A DNA stretch of 64,000 nucleotides from Pollutimonas sp. M17 (GTDB taxonomy: Bacteria > Pseudomonadota > Gammaproteobacteria > Burkholderiales > Burkholderiaceae_B), in contig NZ_CP107548.1 of the NCBI RefSeq assembly GCF_025836975.1, forward strand, positions 2,232,001 through 2,296,000, in the 5' to 3' direction. A program made the position numbers and the translations under genes. Of this stretch, positions 47,213-56,972 are shown in pieces. Position 1 is the first letter of the stretch. Every line of letters starts with the position of its first letter. Under the pieces are notes generated by a model that made no database searches, was not told where the DNA came from, and saw only the letters and a program-made list of their open reading frames with translations.

Positions 47213-48520
47213 TCAAGCGCGCGCGGTGGCGGCGGCGTGAGCAATGCTGCGGCCGGCCGCCTTGGCAACCATCACGGCCAGCACCGCCGCCACCACGAAG
47301 CCCGTGGCGGCTCCGAACCACGGCCCCTGGCTGAAACCGGCGTCCAGCATCAGGCCGAAGCCCACCGGCGCCAGCGACGAGCCTACGTCCATGCCGGAAT
47401 ACACCAGGCCATAGACAGTCCCCGTGGCGCCCTTGGGCGTGACCCGCCGTATGAGCATGTCGCGCGAGGGGGCAGAAACGCCCGAGCAGAAACCCGCCAT
47501 GGCCACCAACACCATGGCGAAGGACGAGGGGACCGAGCCCATGGCCAGCACGACCAGCAGGCCTCCGGCCAGCAGCAGCGAAATGGCCACGGTGCGTTCC
47601 GTATTGGGCGTGGCGCCCACCAGGAAGCCGCCCGCCAGCATGCCCGCGGCCGCGGCGATCATATAGGCGGACAAGGTGGTGCCTGCCATGACCTTGTCGA
47701 TGCCGTAGACATCGCCCAGCATGGGTATGGTGTAGTTCTGTACGGCCGACAGAGCCATGGACGTAAAGGCGAAGAACAGGAAAGCGCCCCACAGCGCCGG
47801 CTGCACCAGCAAGGTGGCCAGGGTCCGGCCCACGGTTTGCTGCGCCAGATCGGGCGCGGCGTCGCCCGCCGAGGGGTCGGCAGCCACGGCCTGCTCGAGT
47901 TCGACCGCCGCGTTGCGGCCGGCCAGCAGATCGCGCCCCAGCCAGGTCAGCAGCAGGACGAAAGCGACCAGGGCCGCCGCCGCGAAGGCGGCCACCCGCC
48001 AATTCGACACATAGATGATGCCGGCCATGAAAACCGGGGTCAGGGCCCAGCCCAGGTTCCCGGTCAGGCCGTGCGTGCTGAAGGCGTGGCCCAGCCGACG
48101 CTGGCTGACGCGATGATTGATGATGGAGTAGTCCACGGGATGGAAGACCGAGTTTCCAAGCCCGCCGATGACGGCCGCCAGGACCAGCATGGCGTATCCG
48201 TTGGAGGCCGCGATGAGGATGCCCGAGACGACGAAGCTGGCCAGGCCGAAGCGCAGCACCGGCGCCGGGCCGATGCGGTCGACCACGAACCCGGACGAAG
48301 CCTGCCCCAGGCAGGACACCAGGAAGAACACCGAGGCCAGCATGCCCAGCTTGACGAAATCGTAGCCATACTCGTGCGCCAGCGACAAATACAGCGTGGG
48401 AAAGACCAGCTGGAAGAAGTGGGACGAGGCGTGCGCCGAGGCGATCAGGCCGATGATGGTCCAATCGCGGCGCTTAAGGGCCGGCGTATCCGGAATTTGA
48501 GCGAGGCTTGCGGCGGTCAT
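47213..48520 (-). CDS. MFS transporter
   Basis: This 435-residue major-facilitator carrier has twelve predicted helices split by a central cytoplasmic loop of about 45 residues (residues 205-245, rich in Ala and acidic residues). The segment GFVVDRIGPAPVLRFG is the usual loop 2-3 motif. VTPKGATGTVYGLVYSGMDVGSSLAPVGFG in the second half resembles sugar-phosphate and drug efflux members. Substrate unknown. It is on the same strand as pgsA and 22 bp from it, so readthrough from the uvrC-pgsA unit is possible. Confidence 0.88.
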   Translation of the reverse strand: MTAASLAQIPDTPALKRRDWTIIGLIASAHASSHFFQLVFPTLYLSLAHEYGYDFVKLGMLASVFFLVSCLGQASSGFVVDRIGPAPVLRFGLASFVVSGILIAASNGYAMLVLAAVIGGLGNSVFHPVDYSIINHRVSQRRLGHAFSTHGLTGNLGWALTPVFMAGIIYVSNWRVAAFAAAALVAFVLLLTWLGRDLLAGRNAAVELEQAVAADPSAGDAAPDLAQQTVGRTLATLLVQPALWGAFLFFAFTSMALSAVQNYTIPMLGDVYGIDKVMAGTTLSAYMIAAAAGMLAGGFLVGATPNTERTVAISLLLAGGLLVVLAMGSVPSSFAMVLVAMAGFCSGVSAPSRDMLIRRVTPKGATGTVYGLVYSGMDVGSSLAPVGFGLMLDAGFSQGPWFGAATGFVVAAVLAVMVAKAAGRSIAHAAATARA

Positions 48521-48542
48521 TGCGTGTTCTGTTGAAAAAAGC

Positions 48543-49121
48543 TCAGCGCCGGTCGGAGCGGTCGCGGATTTCAGGCCATGCGCGGCGCAGGTAATAGCAC
48601 ATGGACCATACCGTCAGGATGGCGGCGATGACGATCAGTATCTGACCGATGAGTTCCAGGGATATGCCATGGAAGGGCCTCCAGTACAGCAGGCAGGGAA
48701 TCGCGACCATCTGGGCGGCGGTCTTGAATTTGCCCAGCCAATGCACCGCCACGCTGCCGCTGGCGCCGATTTTGGCCATCCATTCGCGCAGGGCCGAAAT
48801 GGTGATCTCACGCCCGATGATGATCAGGGCGATGAAGGAGTCGACCCGGTTCAGATCCAGCAATATCAGCAGGGCCGCGCAGACCATGAGCTTGTCGGCG
48901 ACCGGATCCAGGAAGGCGCCGAAGGACGAGGTCTGGTTCCAGCGGCGGGCCAGCCAGCCATCGAACCAATCGGTCAGGGCGGCCACGATGAAGGCCAGCG
49001 CGGCCACGGTGTCGCGCAGCGGCACCGAGATCCAGTCGGCCGGGATGTAGAACAGCGCCACGATCAGGGGGATCATGGCGATGCGCAGCCAGGTCAGGGC
49101 GATGGGTAGATTCATGGGCAT
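48543..49121 (-). CDS. pgsA: CDP-diacylglycerol--glycerol-3-phosphate 3-phosphatidyltransferase
   Basis: This 192-residue membrane enzyme makes phosphatidylglycerol phosphate. The CDP-alcohol phosphotransferase signature D-x2-DG-x2-AR-x8-G-x3-D-x3-D is complete in DWFDGWLARRWN followed by GAFLDPVADK. About five membrane helices. The ATG at 49121 is used; a second ATG two codons later is equally possible. It follows uvrC by 15 bp, and the uvrC-pgsA pairing is widespread in proteobacteria. Confidence 0.95.
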   Translation of the reverse strand: MPMNLPIALTWLRIAMIPLIVALFYIPADWISVPLRDTVAALAFIVAALTDWFDGWLARRWNQTSSFGAFLDPVADKLMVCAALLILLDLNRVDSFIALIIIGREITISALREWMAKIGASGSVAVHWLGKFKTAAQMVAIPCLLYWRPFHGISLELIGQILIVIAAILTVWSMCYYLRRAWPEIRDRSDRR

Positions 49122-49136
49122 AAGATGAATACTACC

Positions 49137-50975
49137 TTATCGGAGGGCCTGATAGATGCGTTCGGCCAATTCGTCGGAAATCCCTTCCACGGACCGCAGG
49201 TCGTCGACGCTGGCGTCGACCACGCCGGAGAACCCGCCAAAGCGCGCCAGCAGCTTCTGACGCCGCCGCGCGCCTATGCCCTCGATCTCTTCCAGGCGCG
49301 ATACATTGCGCGCCTTGGCCCGTTGCGCGCGCATGCCCGTAATGGCGAAACGGTGCGCCTCGTCGCGAATCTGCGCCACCAGCATCAAAGCCGCGGACTC
49401 GATGCCCAGGGCCACCGGGGCGCGGCCATCGACGAATACCAGCGTTTCCAGGCCCACCTTGCGGCCTTCCCCCTTGGCCACCCCGACGATGGTCTGCGTG
49501 TCCAGGCCCAGTTCCACGAAAACCTGCCGGGCGATCTCCACCTGCCCCTTTCCGCCGTCGATCAGCACCACATTGGGCATCTGGGCCTGCCCGTCCGCCA
49601 CCCGGCTGAAACGGCGCGTCAGCACCTGGCGCATGGCGGCGTAATCGTCGCCCGGCGTAATGCCGGCGATGTTGTACCGGCGATACAGGGACGGCTGCAT
49701 GGCATGGTGCTGATACACCACGCAAGACGCTTGCGTAGCCTCGCCGGCGGTATGGCTGATGTCGAAGCACTCGATATGCAGGGCGTCCAGGGCCGCCTCG
49801 TCGGTGTCCAGTTCCAGCACGGTGGCCAGGGCCAGGCTGCGCGCCGCACGGGCGCTGGACTCGGTCAGCAGGCGAGCCAGCGCGAGCTCCGCGTTCTTCA
49901 CCGCCTGCTCCAGCCAGGCCTTGCGCATGCCCTGGGGCTTGACCAGTATCCGGGCCTTGACGCCCGTCTGCTCGGCCAGCAGCCCCATCAGGTCGGGGTC
50001 GGGCAGCGCGTGCGAACAGACCAGCACCGGCGGCATGCCGCTATCCATGTAGTGCTGCGCCACGAAAGCCGCCAGCACCTCGCCCGGGCTGTCGTCATGG
50101 GTATGGGTCGGAAAGAAGGGCTTGTCGCCCAGGTGCCGGCCGCCGCGCACCATGGCCAGGTTGACGCAGATGCGCCCGCCCGCCGAGGCGATGGCGATCA
50201 CGTCCACATCGTCGTTGCCGACTTTTTCCATGGACTGCTGCTGCAGCACCTTGGCCAGCGCGCCCATCTGGTCGCGCAGCAACGCGGCGCGCTCGAACTC
50301 CAGCGCTTCGGACGCTTCGTGCATGCGCTTCTCGATGTCGCGCAACACCTTGCTGGCGCGGCCGTCCAGGAACTGCACGGCGCGCTCGACGTCGGCGCGA
50401 TAGGCCTCGTCGGAGATCAGATCTACACAGGGCGCCGAACAACGCCCTATCTGATGCAGCAGGCAGGGTCTGGAGCGGTTGGCGTAGACGCTGTCCTCGC
50501 AGGTGCGCAGGCGGAACACGCGTTGCAGTATCTGTATGGTTTCGCGCACGGCCCAGGCATTGGGATAGGGCCCGAAATACCGGCCGTTGCCGCTGGTGCT
50601 GCCGCGATAATAGGCGATGCGCGGTATGTCGTGGCCGCTGAACATCAGGTAGGGATACGACTTGTCATCCCTGAAAAGAATGTTGTAACGCGGCTTCAAG
50701 CGCTTGATAAGGTTGTTTTCAAGCAGCAGCGCCTCGGCCTCGGAGCGCGTGACGGTGACCTCCAGCCGCACGACCCGCGCCACCATATGGGTGATGCGCG
50801 GGCTGCTAAGCGTCTTCTGGAAATACGAATTCACGCGCTTCTTCAGGTCGCGCGCCTTTCCTACGTACAATACCTCGCCCTGTGCATCGATATGGCGATA
50901 CACGCCGGGCAGATGCGGCAGGTCAGCCAGAAACGATTTGAGATTGAAGTCGTCGGGCATATTGATAACGTTCAT
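49137..50975 (-). CDS. uvrC: Excinuclease ABC subunit C
   Basis: This 612-residue nuclease makes both incisions in nucleotide-excision repair. It has an N-terminal GIY-YIG domain ([26 protein letters not shown]), a Cys-rich region ([16 protein letters not shown]), a UVR motif around residue 220, an RNase H-like C-terminal domain ([10 protein letters not shown]) and a double helix-hairpin-helix at the end. The 5' end overlaps nagZ by 53 bp if the ATG at 50975 (AGG ahead) is used; a second ATG at 50960 also fits family alignments. Confidence 0.95.
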   Translation of the reverse strand: MNVINMPDDFNLKSFLADLPHLPGVYRHIDAQGEVLYVGKARDLKKRVNSYFQKTLSSPRITHMVARVVRLEVTVTRSEAEALLLENNLIKRLKPRYNILFRDDKSYPYLMFSGHDIPRIAYYRGSTSGNGRYFGPYPNAWAVRETIQILQRVFRLRTCEDSVYANRSRPCLLHQIGRCSAPCVDLISDEAYRADVERAVQFLDGRASKVLRDIEKRMHEASEALEFERAALLRDQMGALAKVLQQQSMEKVGNDDVDVIAIASAGGRICVNLAMVRGGRHLGDKPFFPTHTHDDSPGEVLAAFVAQHYMDSGMPPVLVCSHALPDPDLMGLLAEQTGVKARILVKPQGMRKAWLEQAVKNAELALARLLTESSARAARSLALATVLELDTDEAALDALHIECFDISHTAGEATQASCVVYQHHAMQPSLYRRYNIAGITPGDDYAAMRQVLTRRFSRVADGQAQMPNVVLIDGGKGQVEIARQVFVELGLDTQTIVGVAKGEGRKVGLETLVFVDGRAPVALGIESAALMLVAQIRDEAHRFAITGMRAQRAKARNVSRLEEIEGIGARRRQKLLARFGGFSGVVDASVDDLRSVEGISDELAERIYQALR

Positions 50976-51981
50976 CGGCCTGCAAGGCGTCCCAGTCCAG
51001 GGCCGGGATGCACGGGGTCAGGCGGCGTATGCGCTGGATCGAAGCGGGGCTGTGCTCCACCTGTAGGCGGGCCAGGAGGTCGTCGGCCAGGTCGGGGCGG
51101 TTGCACACAAGCACCATGTCGCAGCCCGCCCCCAGGGCGGCCTGGGCGCGGGCCAGGATGTCGCCGGCCACCGTCGCGCCTTCCATGGTCAGGTCGTCGG
51201 AAAAGACCACGCCATCGTAAGCCAGGTCCTGGCGCAACACCTTCTGTATCCAATGCGCGGAAAAGCCGGCGGGATGAGGGTCGACCTTGGGATAGATGAC
51301 GTGGGCCGGCATGACCGAGGGCAGGACCATGTCGCCCAGCCAGCCGTAGGGCGCCGCGTCTTTCTGCATGATCTGCTCGAAGTCGCGCTCGTCGACGGGA
51401 ATCTCGTGGTGCGAATCGGCTTCGACCGCGCCATGGCCGGGAAAGTGCTTGCCGCAGGCGGCCATGCCCGCCAGCGCCAGGCCCTGTATCAGGGCGCGCG
51501 CCAGCATGGCCACGACGCGGGGATCGCGGTGGAAGGAGCGGTTGCCGATGACTTTGCTGACCCCGTAGTCCAGATCCAGCACAGGGGTGAAGCTCAGGTC
51601 CACGCCGCAGGCGCGCAGCTCGGCGCCCAGCACATAGCCCGTTTCCGACGCCAGGCGCATGGCGGCCAGCGAATCCTGCGACCAGAGCTCGCCGAACACG
51701 CTCATGGCGGGAATGGACGTGAAGCCGTCGGTCCGGAAACGCTGCACCCGCCCTCCTTCGTGGTCCACCGCGATGAGCAAGGGCTCGTCGCGCTCGTCGT
51801 GTATGGCCTGGCACAAGGCGGCCAGCTGTTCGCGATGATCGAAGTTGCGGGCGAAGAGTATCACCCCGCCCACCAGCGGATCGCGCAGGCGGGCACGCTC
51901 GTGCGCCGTCAGCACGGTTCCTTCGACATCCACCATGACCGGGCCGGGAGGCAGAGTCGCGCGCGTATTCTTGGCTACCAT
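50923..51981 (-). CDS. nagZ: Beta-N-acetylhexosaminidase NagZ
   Basis: This 352-residue family-3 glycosidase removes N-acetylglucosamine from anhydromuropeptides during peptidoglycan recycling. The active-site His loop is [17 protein letters not shown], and the nucleophile Asp lies in [11 protein letters not shown]. It is cytoplasmic, with no signal peptide. In organisms with AmpC-type regulation its product is an inducer, but no ampR or ampC is seen here. It overlaps uvrC at its 3' end and lies 14 bp after acpS. Confidence 0.94.
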   Translation of the reverse strand: MVAKNTRATLPPGPVMVDVEGTVLTAHERARLRDPLVGGVILFARNFDHREQLAALCQAIHDERDEPLLIAVDHEGGRVQRFRTDGFTSIPAMSVFGELWSQDSLAAMRLASETGYVLGAELRACGVDLSFTPVLDLDYGVSKVIGNRSFHRDPRVVAMLARALIQGLALAGMAACGKHFPGHGAVEADSHHEIPVDERDFEQIMQKDAAPYGWLGDMVLPSVMPAHVIYPKVDPHPAGFSAHWIQKVLRQDLAYDGVVFSDDLTMEGATVAGDILARAQAALGAGCDMVLVCNRPDLADDLLARLQVEHSPASIQRIRRLTPCIPALDWDALQADERYQYARRLQSQIVSG

Positions 51982-51995
51982 AATGCGTCTTCCAT

Positions 51996-52430
51996 TTAAT
52001 CCTTGATTTCGGGCTTGCGGGCTTCGACCACGACAAAGGCCGCGACCATATCGCTCTCATCCGTAATTGAAACATGCGCCGCGCCGAAGCGGCAGCCGTA
52101 CCAGCTTGCCAGGGGCTCGGACAGGCGCACGCAGGGCTTGCCGCTGGCTTCGTTAAGGGTTTGCATCCGCGACCAGGTCATGGGGCTGTGCATGCCCAGG
52201 CCTATGGCCTTGGAAAAGGCCTCTTTGGCGGCAAAGCGCGAGGCCAGGAAGCGCAGGCCTCGCTGCGGATCGCGCTGATAGCGAATATTGAATTTTTCTA
52301 TTTCCTGCGGACCGAGTATCCGGCGCGCGAAACGCTCGCCGTGACGGGCGAATACGCGCTCGATGCGCTCCAGGCGCAACAAGTCGACTCCGATTCCGGC
52401 CACGGCGGCCCCGACAGCATGCGTATTCAT
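51996..52430 (-). CDS. acpS: Holo-[acyl-carrier-protein] synthase
   Basis: This 144-residue phosphopantetheinyl transferase converts apo-ACP to holo-ACP. It has the motifs [15 protein letters not shown] and [13 protein letters not shown] (magnesium and coenzyme A binding). The ATG at 52430 is preferred, because the frame upstream to 52493 has no family similarity. In many proteobacteria acpS follows pdxJ; here the gene upstream is paaK, about 100 bp away. The order acpS-nagZ-uvrC-pgsA suggests a housekeeping operon. Confidence 0.93.
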   Translation of the reverse strand: MNTHAVGAAVAGIGVDLLRLERIERVFARHGERFARRILGPQEIEKFNIRYQRDPQRGLRFLASRFAAKEAFSKAIGLGMHSPMTWSRMQTLNEASGKPCVRLSEPLASWYGCRFGAAHVSITDESDMVAAFVVVEARKPEIKD

Positions 52431-52527
52431 CCATACGTCCGTTAACGTTTGCGAACCTTGAATGATACCTTCTTGGGAAGTTGGGCGCGGCAAGGCGCCG
52501 GCGCAACGCCGGCCCCGAAACAGCGGC

Positions 52528-53844
52528 CTATCTGGGCCGCTTGTCGATGACCCGCCTGGCCTTGCCCGTCAGCGTGCGTTCGACCAGCCCGGCCGTCTGC
52601 ACCGTGACGCGCGCCGACACGCCGATATAGGTCTTGACCGCATGCTTGAGCTTGCCCGCCAGCTGGTCGCGCTCGGAAACGCTGAGGTGGTCGAACTCGG
52701 GACGCACTTCCGTCAGGATTTCCAGCTCGTCCAGGTTGCCGCTGCGCGTCAGCACCAGTTGATACTGCGCCGCCAGCTCGGGCATCTTCAGCACGACTTC
52801 CTCGACCTGGGTCGGGAACAGATTGACGCCGCGCACGATCAGCATGTCGTCGCTGCGGCCCGTGATCTTGTCGATGCGGCGCATGCTGCGCGACGTGGGC
52901 GGCAGCAGCCGCGTCAGGTCGCGTGTACGGTAGCGTATCACCGGCATGGCTTCCTTGGTCAGCGAGGTGAAGACCAACTCGCCCTCTTCGCCGTCGGGGA
53001 CGACCTCGCCGGTATCCGGATTGATGATCTCGGGATAGAAATGGTCTTCCCACACCACCGGGCCGTCCTTGGATTCGACGCACTCCATGGCCACGCCCGG
53101 GCCCATGACTTCCGACAGGCCGTAGATGTCCAGCGCATCGATGCCCGCGCGCTGCTCGATGTCCTTGCGCATCTGGCCCGTCCAGGGCTCCGCGCCGAAG
53201 ATGCCGATGCGCAGGGAACTGTCGCGCGGGTCCATGCCCTGGCGCTCCATTTCCTCCAGGATATTGCAGAAGTAGGAAGGCGTGACCAGGATGATGTCCG
53301 GCTTGAAGTCCTGGATCAATTGCACCTGTTTCTCGGTCTGGCCGCCGGACATCGGCACCACCGAGCAGCCCAGCTTTTCCGCCCCGTAATGCGCGCCCAG
53401 CCCGCCCGTGAACAGGCCGTAGCCGTAGGCCACGTGGGCGATGTCGCCGGGACGGCCGCCGGCCGCCCAGATCGAGCGGGCCACGAGATCGGCCCAGTTA
53501 TCGATGTCTTTCGCGGTATAGCCGACCACGGTGGGCTTGCCGGTGGTGCCGCTGGATGCGTGGATGCGGGACACCTTCTCGCGCGGAACCGCGAACATAT
53601 TGAACGGGTAGTTGTCGCGCAGGTCCTGCTTGGTCGTGAATGGAAAACGCGAGATATCCGACAGCTGCTTCAAATCGTCGGGATGCACCCCCGCCTTGTC
53701 GAACGCGGCCCGGTAAGGGGGCACGTTGTCGTAGGCATGCCTGAGCGACCATTTCAGGCGTTCGAGCTGCAGGCTTTGCAATTCATCCCGGCTGGCATGC
53801 TCGATGGCATCGCGCCCGGCATTCGACGATTTCGACTCAGACAT
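52528..53844 (-). CDS. paaK: Phenylacetate--CoA ligase
   Basis: This 438-residue adenylate-forming enzyme activates phenylacetate with ATP and coenzyme A, the entry step of the pathway. The ATP-binding loop [34 protein letters not shown] and the hinge region with [19 protein letters not shown] are intact. It is last in the paa transcription direction, 88 bp after paaI. That interval has no strong terminator, so it may still be cotranscribed with the upper paa genes. Confidence 0.96.
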   Translation of the reverse strand: MSESKSSNAGRDAIEHASRDELQSLQLERLKWSLRHAYDNVPPYRAAFDKAGVHPDDLKQLSDISRFPFTTKQDLRDNYPFNMFAVPREKVSRIHASSGTTGKPTVVGYTAKDIDNWADLVARSIWAAGGRPGDIAHVAYGYGLFTGGLGAHYGAEKLGCSVVPMSGGQTEKQVQLIQDFKPDIILVTPSYFCNILEEMERQGMDPRDSSLRIGIFGAEPWTGQMRKDIEQRAGIDALDIYGLSEVMGPGVAMECVESKDGPVVWEDHFYPEIINPDTGEVVPDGEEGELVFTSLTKEAMPVIRYRTRDLTRLLPPTSRSMRRIDKITGRSDDMLIVRGVNLFPTQVEEVVLKMPELAAQYQLVLTRSGNLDELEILTEVRPEFDHLSVSERDQLAGKLKHAVKTYIGVSARVTVQTAGLVERTLTGKARRVIDKRPR

Positions 53845-53932
53845 TCTTTACTCCTACCCTATACCTGCGTTTCATATGAATGCGGGAGCCCGCGTCTGAA
53901 AAGCCGGGCATCCCGCTGGATTCCTTCAATGG

Positions 53933-54406
53933 CTATCCGCCAACCACCTGGCCTTTGATGCGATACGAGCGCCCGCGGAAAATCGCGATGCGCTTGCCGT
54001 CCTGGTTGGTGACCTGCACGTCGTAGACGCCCGTGCGCCCGGCCAGCGAATATTCCGTGGCCTGCGCGGTCAGCACATCGCCCTCGAAGCCGGGAGCCAG
54101 ATAATCGATGGTGCAGCCCGACGCCACCGTTGCCGCATTGCGCGAGTTGCACGCAAACGCAAAAGTGCTGTCCGCCAGGGCGAAAATGAAGCCGCCATGG
54201 CAGGTCTTGTGGCCGTTGAGCATGTCGGCCCGCACCGTCATGGCCATGCTCGCCGTGCCCGGCCCCACCGAAACGACGCGCGCTCCCAGTGCCTGGGAGG
54301 CGGCATCGCCGTCGTACATGGTTCTGGCCGTCAGTTCGGCCAGGGCCTGCGGATCTTCGGGCAGGGCCGCGTCTTGCGTGGAAGTAGGCGCCAGGGAACT
54401 CATCAT
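53933..54406 (-). CDS. paaI: Hydroxyphenylacetyl-CoA thioesterase PaaI
   Basis: This 157-residue hotdog-fold thioesterase hydrolyses dead-end CoA esters of the phenylacetate route, returning coenzyme A. The helix motif CHGGFIFALADSTFAFACN is the family hallmark. The ATG at 54406 overlaps the paaG stop (ATGA). A second ATG at 54403 is better spaced (5 nt) from AAGGGG, so either is possible. It is followed by paaK. Confidence 0.93.
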   Translation of the reverse strand: MMSSLAPTSTQDAALPEDPQALAELTARTMYDGDAASQALGARVVSVGPGTASMAMTVRADMLNGHKTCHGGFIFALADSTFAFACNSRNAATVASGCTIDYLAPGFEGDVLTAQATEYSLAGRTGVYDVQVTNQDGKRIAIFRGRSYRIKGQVVGG

Positions 54407-55191
54407 TTCCCCTTGAATGCCGGCTGGCGCTTGCCCAGGAAGGCGGCCACGCCTTCGGCGTAATCGTGGCTGGCGCCCAGTTCGCGCATCAGGTCGCGTT
54501 CCAGGTCCAGCTGCTCGTCCAGGCTGTTGGCCAGACTCCGGTTCAGCGCCCGCTTGGTATAGGCCAGGCCCTTGGTGGGCGCATCGGCGAAATGCCGGGC
54601 CAACTCGTCCAGGCGCGCCTCGAAGGCATCGTCGGGCACGCATTGCCAGATCAGGCCCCACTGCTCGGCCTTTTCGGCGCTGAGCTTGTCGCCCAGCATG
54701 GACAGCCCCATGGCGCGGGCCTGGCCCACCAGGCGCGGCAGGACATAGGTGCCGCCCGTGTCGGGCAGGAGCCCGAGGCGGCAGAAAGGTTGGATGAAGC
54801 TGGCCGACTGCTTGGCGATGACGATGTCGCCGGCCAGGGCCAGATTGGCGCCGGCGCCGGCCGCCACGCCGTTGACGCCGACCACGACAGGCATGGGCAA
54901 AGCGCGCAGGCGGCGCACCAGCGGCGCATAGTATTTTTCGATGGTGGAACCTAGGTCTATCGGCGCCGAGCCTGCGCTCATTTCCCGTTCGGACAGATCC
55001 TGGCCCGCGCAGAAGCCGCGTCCATTTCCCGTCAGCACCAGCACGCGCGCCTGGCCGCTCTCGACCTTTGTCAGGGCGTCTGCCAATTCACCGTGCATCG
55101 CCGCGGTGAAGCTGTTCAGCTTGTCGGGGCGATTGAAGGTGATGCGTGCGATGCCGCCGTCCAGGTCAAAGACAATGTTCTCGTAGCTCAT
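54403..55191 (-). CDS. paaG: Ring-1,2-epoxyphenylacetyl-CoA isomerase PaaG
   Basis: This 262-residue crotonase-fold enzyme isomerises the ring epoxide to an oxepin. The oxyanion-hole stretch NGRGFCAGQDLSER and NGVAAGAGANLALAGDIV, then CRLGLLPDTGGTYVLPRLVG, place it in the PaaG branch. The start at ATG 55191 has GGAG 5 nt upstream; the longer frame upstream is not coding. It lies between paaN and paaI. The other enoyl-CoA hydratase of the route (PaaF) and the thiolase (PaaJ) are not in this window. Confidence 0.93.
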   Translation of the reverse strand: MSYENIVFDLDGGIARITFNRPDKLNSFTAAMHGELADALTKVESGQARVLVLTGNGRGFCAGQDLSEREMSAGSAPIDLGSTIEKYYAPLVRRLRALPMPVVVGVNGVAAGAGANLALAGDIVIAKQSASFIQPFCRLGLLPDTGGTYVLPRLVGQARAMGLSMLGDKLSAEKAEQWGLIWQCVPDDAFEARLDELARHFADAPTKGLAYTKRALNRSLANSLDEQLDLERDLMRELGASHDYAEGVAAFLGKRQPAFKGK

Positions 55192-55210
55192 GAAGTCTCC
55201 AGTCTTGTTT

Positions 55211-56875
55211 TTATGCGTGCCAGCGCGTTTGCACCACGCGGAAGCGATTGGCCACATAGGCCGTGTCCGACAGGGCCGCATTGGCGGCCGGATTGGCGCC
55301 GGTGCCATGGAAATCGCTGAACGCCGCCGTCTGGTTCACGAAGACGCCGCCGGTCAGATTCAGCGACAGCGACACTCCCGCGCGCTCGGCCGCCTTCTCC
55401 ACTTCCCGCGCCACGGCATCGTCGATGGTGTAGGCGGCCAGGGTCAGGGCGCCATGCTCGACGACCGTATCCCGCGCCAGCTTGATGCTGTCATCGGTGG
55501 AGTCGGTCGCCACCACGAACACGATGGGACCGAACCATTCGCGCATGATGACCGCATCGGCGGCGTCCGCCTTCAGCAGCAAGGGTGTCGCGATGCGGGC
55601 ACCCTGGAACTGGGGATGTTCGATGGCCTGGCTGTCGCACAGCACGGACAGCCCCAGCGCACGCGCCTCACCAATGCGCTGCACAACGCCCGTATTCTGT
55701 ATCGCCCCGGTGATCTCCACCGCGCGCGCCGGATCCGACACCAGTTTCTCCACGGCCTGCGCAAGGCCCGCCGCCACATCGTCGAAACTCATATGGCCAT
55801 CGGCGGTCTTGATGCCTTCACGCGGCACATAGATGTTCTGCGGCGCCGTGCACATCTGCCCGGAATACAGCGCAAACGAAAACGCCAGGTTGCGCGCCAC
55901 GCTCTTGAAATCGTCGACCGAATCGATGATGACCTGATTCACGCCGGCCTTTTCCGTGTACACCTGTGCCTGCCGCGCGTTCTGCTCCAGCCAGTTGCCG
56001 TTGGCGCTGCTGCCGGTGAAGTCGATCAGCTTGACCGCCGGATCCAGGGCCAGTTGCTGGGCCGTATCGTCCCCCGCGAGGTGGGCCGCCAGCAGCACCA
56101 CGTTGGGATCGAAGCCGGCTTCGGCCAGGACCTCGCGCGCGATCTTCACGGTGATGGCCAGCGGCAGGATGACGCTGGGGTGCGGCTTGACGATCAGGGT
56201 GTTGCCCGTTGCCAGGCTGGCGAACATGCCCGGATAGCCGTTCCAGGTCGGAAAGGTGGAGCAGCCTATGAGCAGGCTGATGCCGCGCGGCACGACCGTG
56301 AAGCGCTTCTGCATTTTGATGGGATCGTGCTTGCCTTGCGGCTTCTCCCAGGAGACCAGCCCCGGGATGCGGGCCATTTCCTGCCAAGCATAGGCCACGG
56401 CCTCCAGGCCGCGATCCTGCGCGTGCGGTCCGCCCGCCTGAAAGGCCATCATGAAACCCTGTCCGGTGGTGTGCTGCACCGCGTAGGCCATTTCGAAGCT
56501 GCGCTGGTTGACGCGCTTCAGGATTTCCAGCGACACGCCCACCCAGGCTTGCGGCCCGGCCGCGCGCCATGACTCCAGCGCCCGCTGCGACTGCTCGATC
56601 AACGCAGGAACGGACAGCCGGGGATATCGAATGCCGAGCTCGAAGCCGTAAGGCGACACCTCGCCGTCCACGCTGCCCTGCGCCCCGTCCAGGGCCAGCG
56701 GAAAATCCTTGCCCTTGTAGCCCTCGAAGGCGGCGCGGCCCTCGTCGTTGGCCGTCTCGCCGTAGACCCGGGGGCTGGGTGATTCGGAAAAAGGGCTCCA
56801 GTAGCCGCGCGTGGCGGCCGCCGCAACGGCCTGCTCCAGGACATCCTGATGAGCCTTGAAAAAATCGGTCGACAC
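55211..56875 (-). CDS. paaN: Phenylacetic acid degradation protein PaaN (ring-opening aldehyde dehydrogenase)
   Basis: This 554-residue member of the aldehyde dehydrogenase superfamily is known as PaaN in betaproteobacteria. It is thought to oxidise the aldehyde formed when the oxepin ring is opened. The region around YTEKAGVNQVIID and FALYSGQMCTAPQNIYVP, with Cys in place for catalysis, fits. The GTG at 56875 is chosen as the start, because AGGAG lies 8 nt upstream. The first GTG, three codons earlier, overlaps that site. Unlike E. coli PaaZ it lacks the fused hotdog hydratase domain. Confidence 0.92.
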   Translation of the reverse strand: MSTDFFKAHQDVLEQAVAAAATRGYWSPFSESPSPRVYGETANDEGRAAFEGYKGKDFPLALDGAQGSVDGEVSPYGFELGIRYPRLSVPALIEQSQRALESWRAAGPQAWVGVSLEILKRVNQRSFEMAYAVQHTTGQGFMMAFQAGGPHAQDRGLEAVAYAWQEMARIPGLVSWEKPQGKHDPIKMQKRFTVVPRGISLLIGCSTFPTWNGYPGMFASLATGNTLIVKPHPSVILPLAITVKIAREVLAEAGFDPNVVLLAAHLAGDDTAQQLALDPAVKLIDFTGSSANGNWLEQNARQAQVYTEKAGVNQVIIDSVDDFKSVARNLAFSFALYSGQMCTAPQNIYVPREGIKTADGHMSFDDVAAGLAQAVEKLVSDPARAVEITGAIQNTGVVQRIGEARALGLSVLCDSQAIEHPQFQGARIATPLLLKADAADAVIMREWFGPIVFVVATDSTDDSIKLARDTVVEHGALTLAAYTIDDAVAREVEKAAERAGVSLSLNLTGGVFVNQTAAFSDFHGTGANPAANAALSDTAYVANRFRVVQTRWHA

Positions 56876-56972
56876 GGTGTTCACTCCTGTTGGCCGGCCG
56901 CCGCATGGCTGCGATGGCCGATATGATTGCATGGGCGGTATGCGCCGCCGGCGCCCCGCCCTCGTATGAAAA

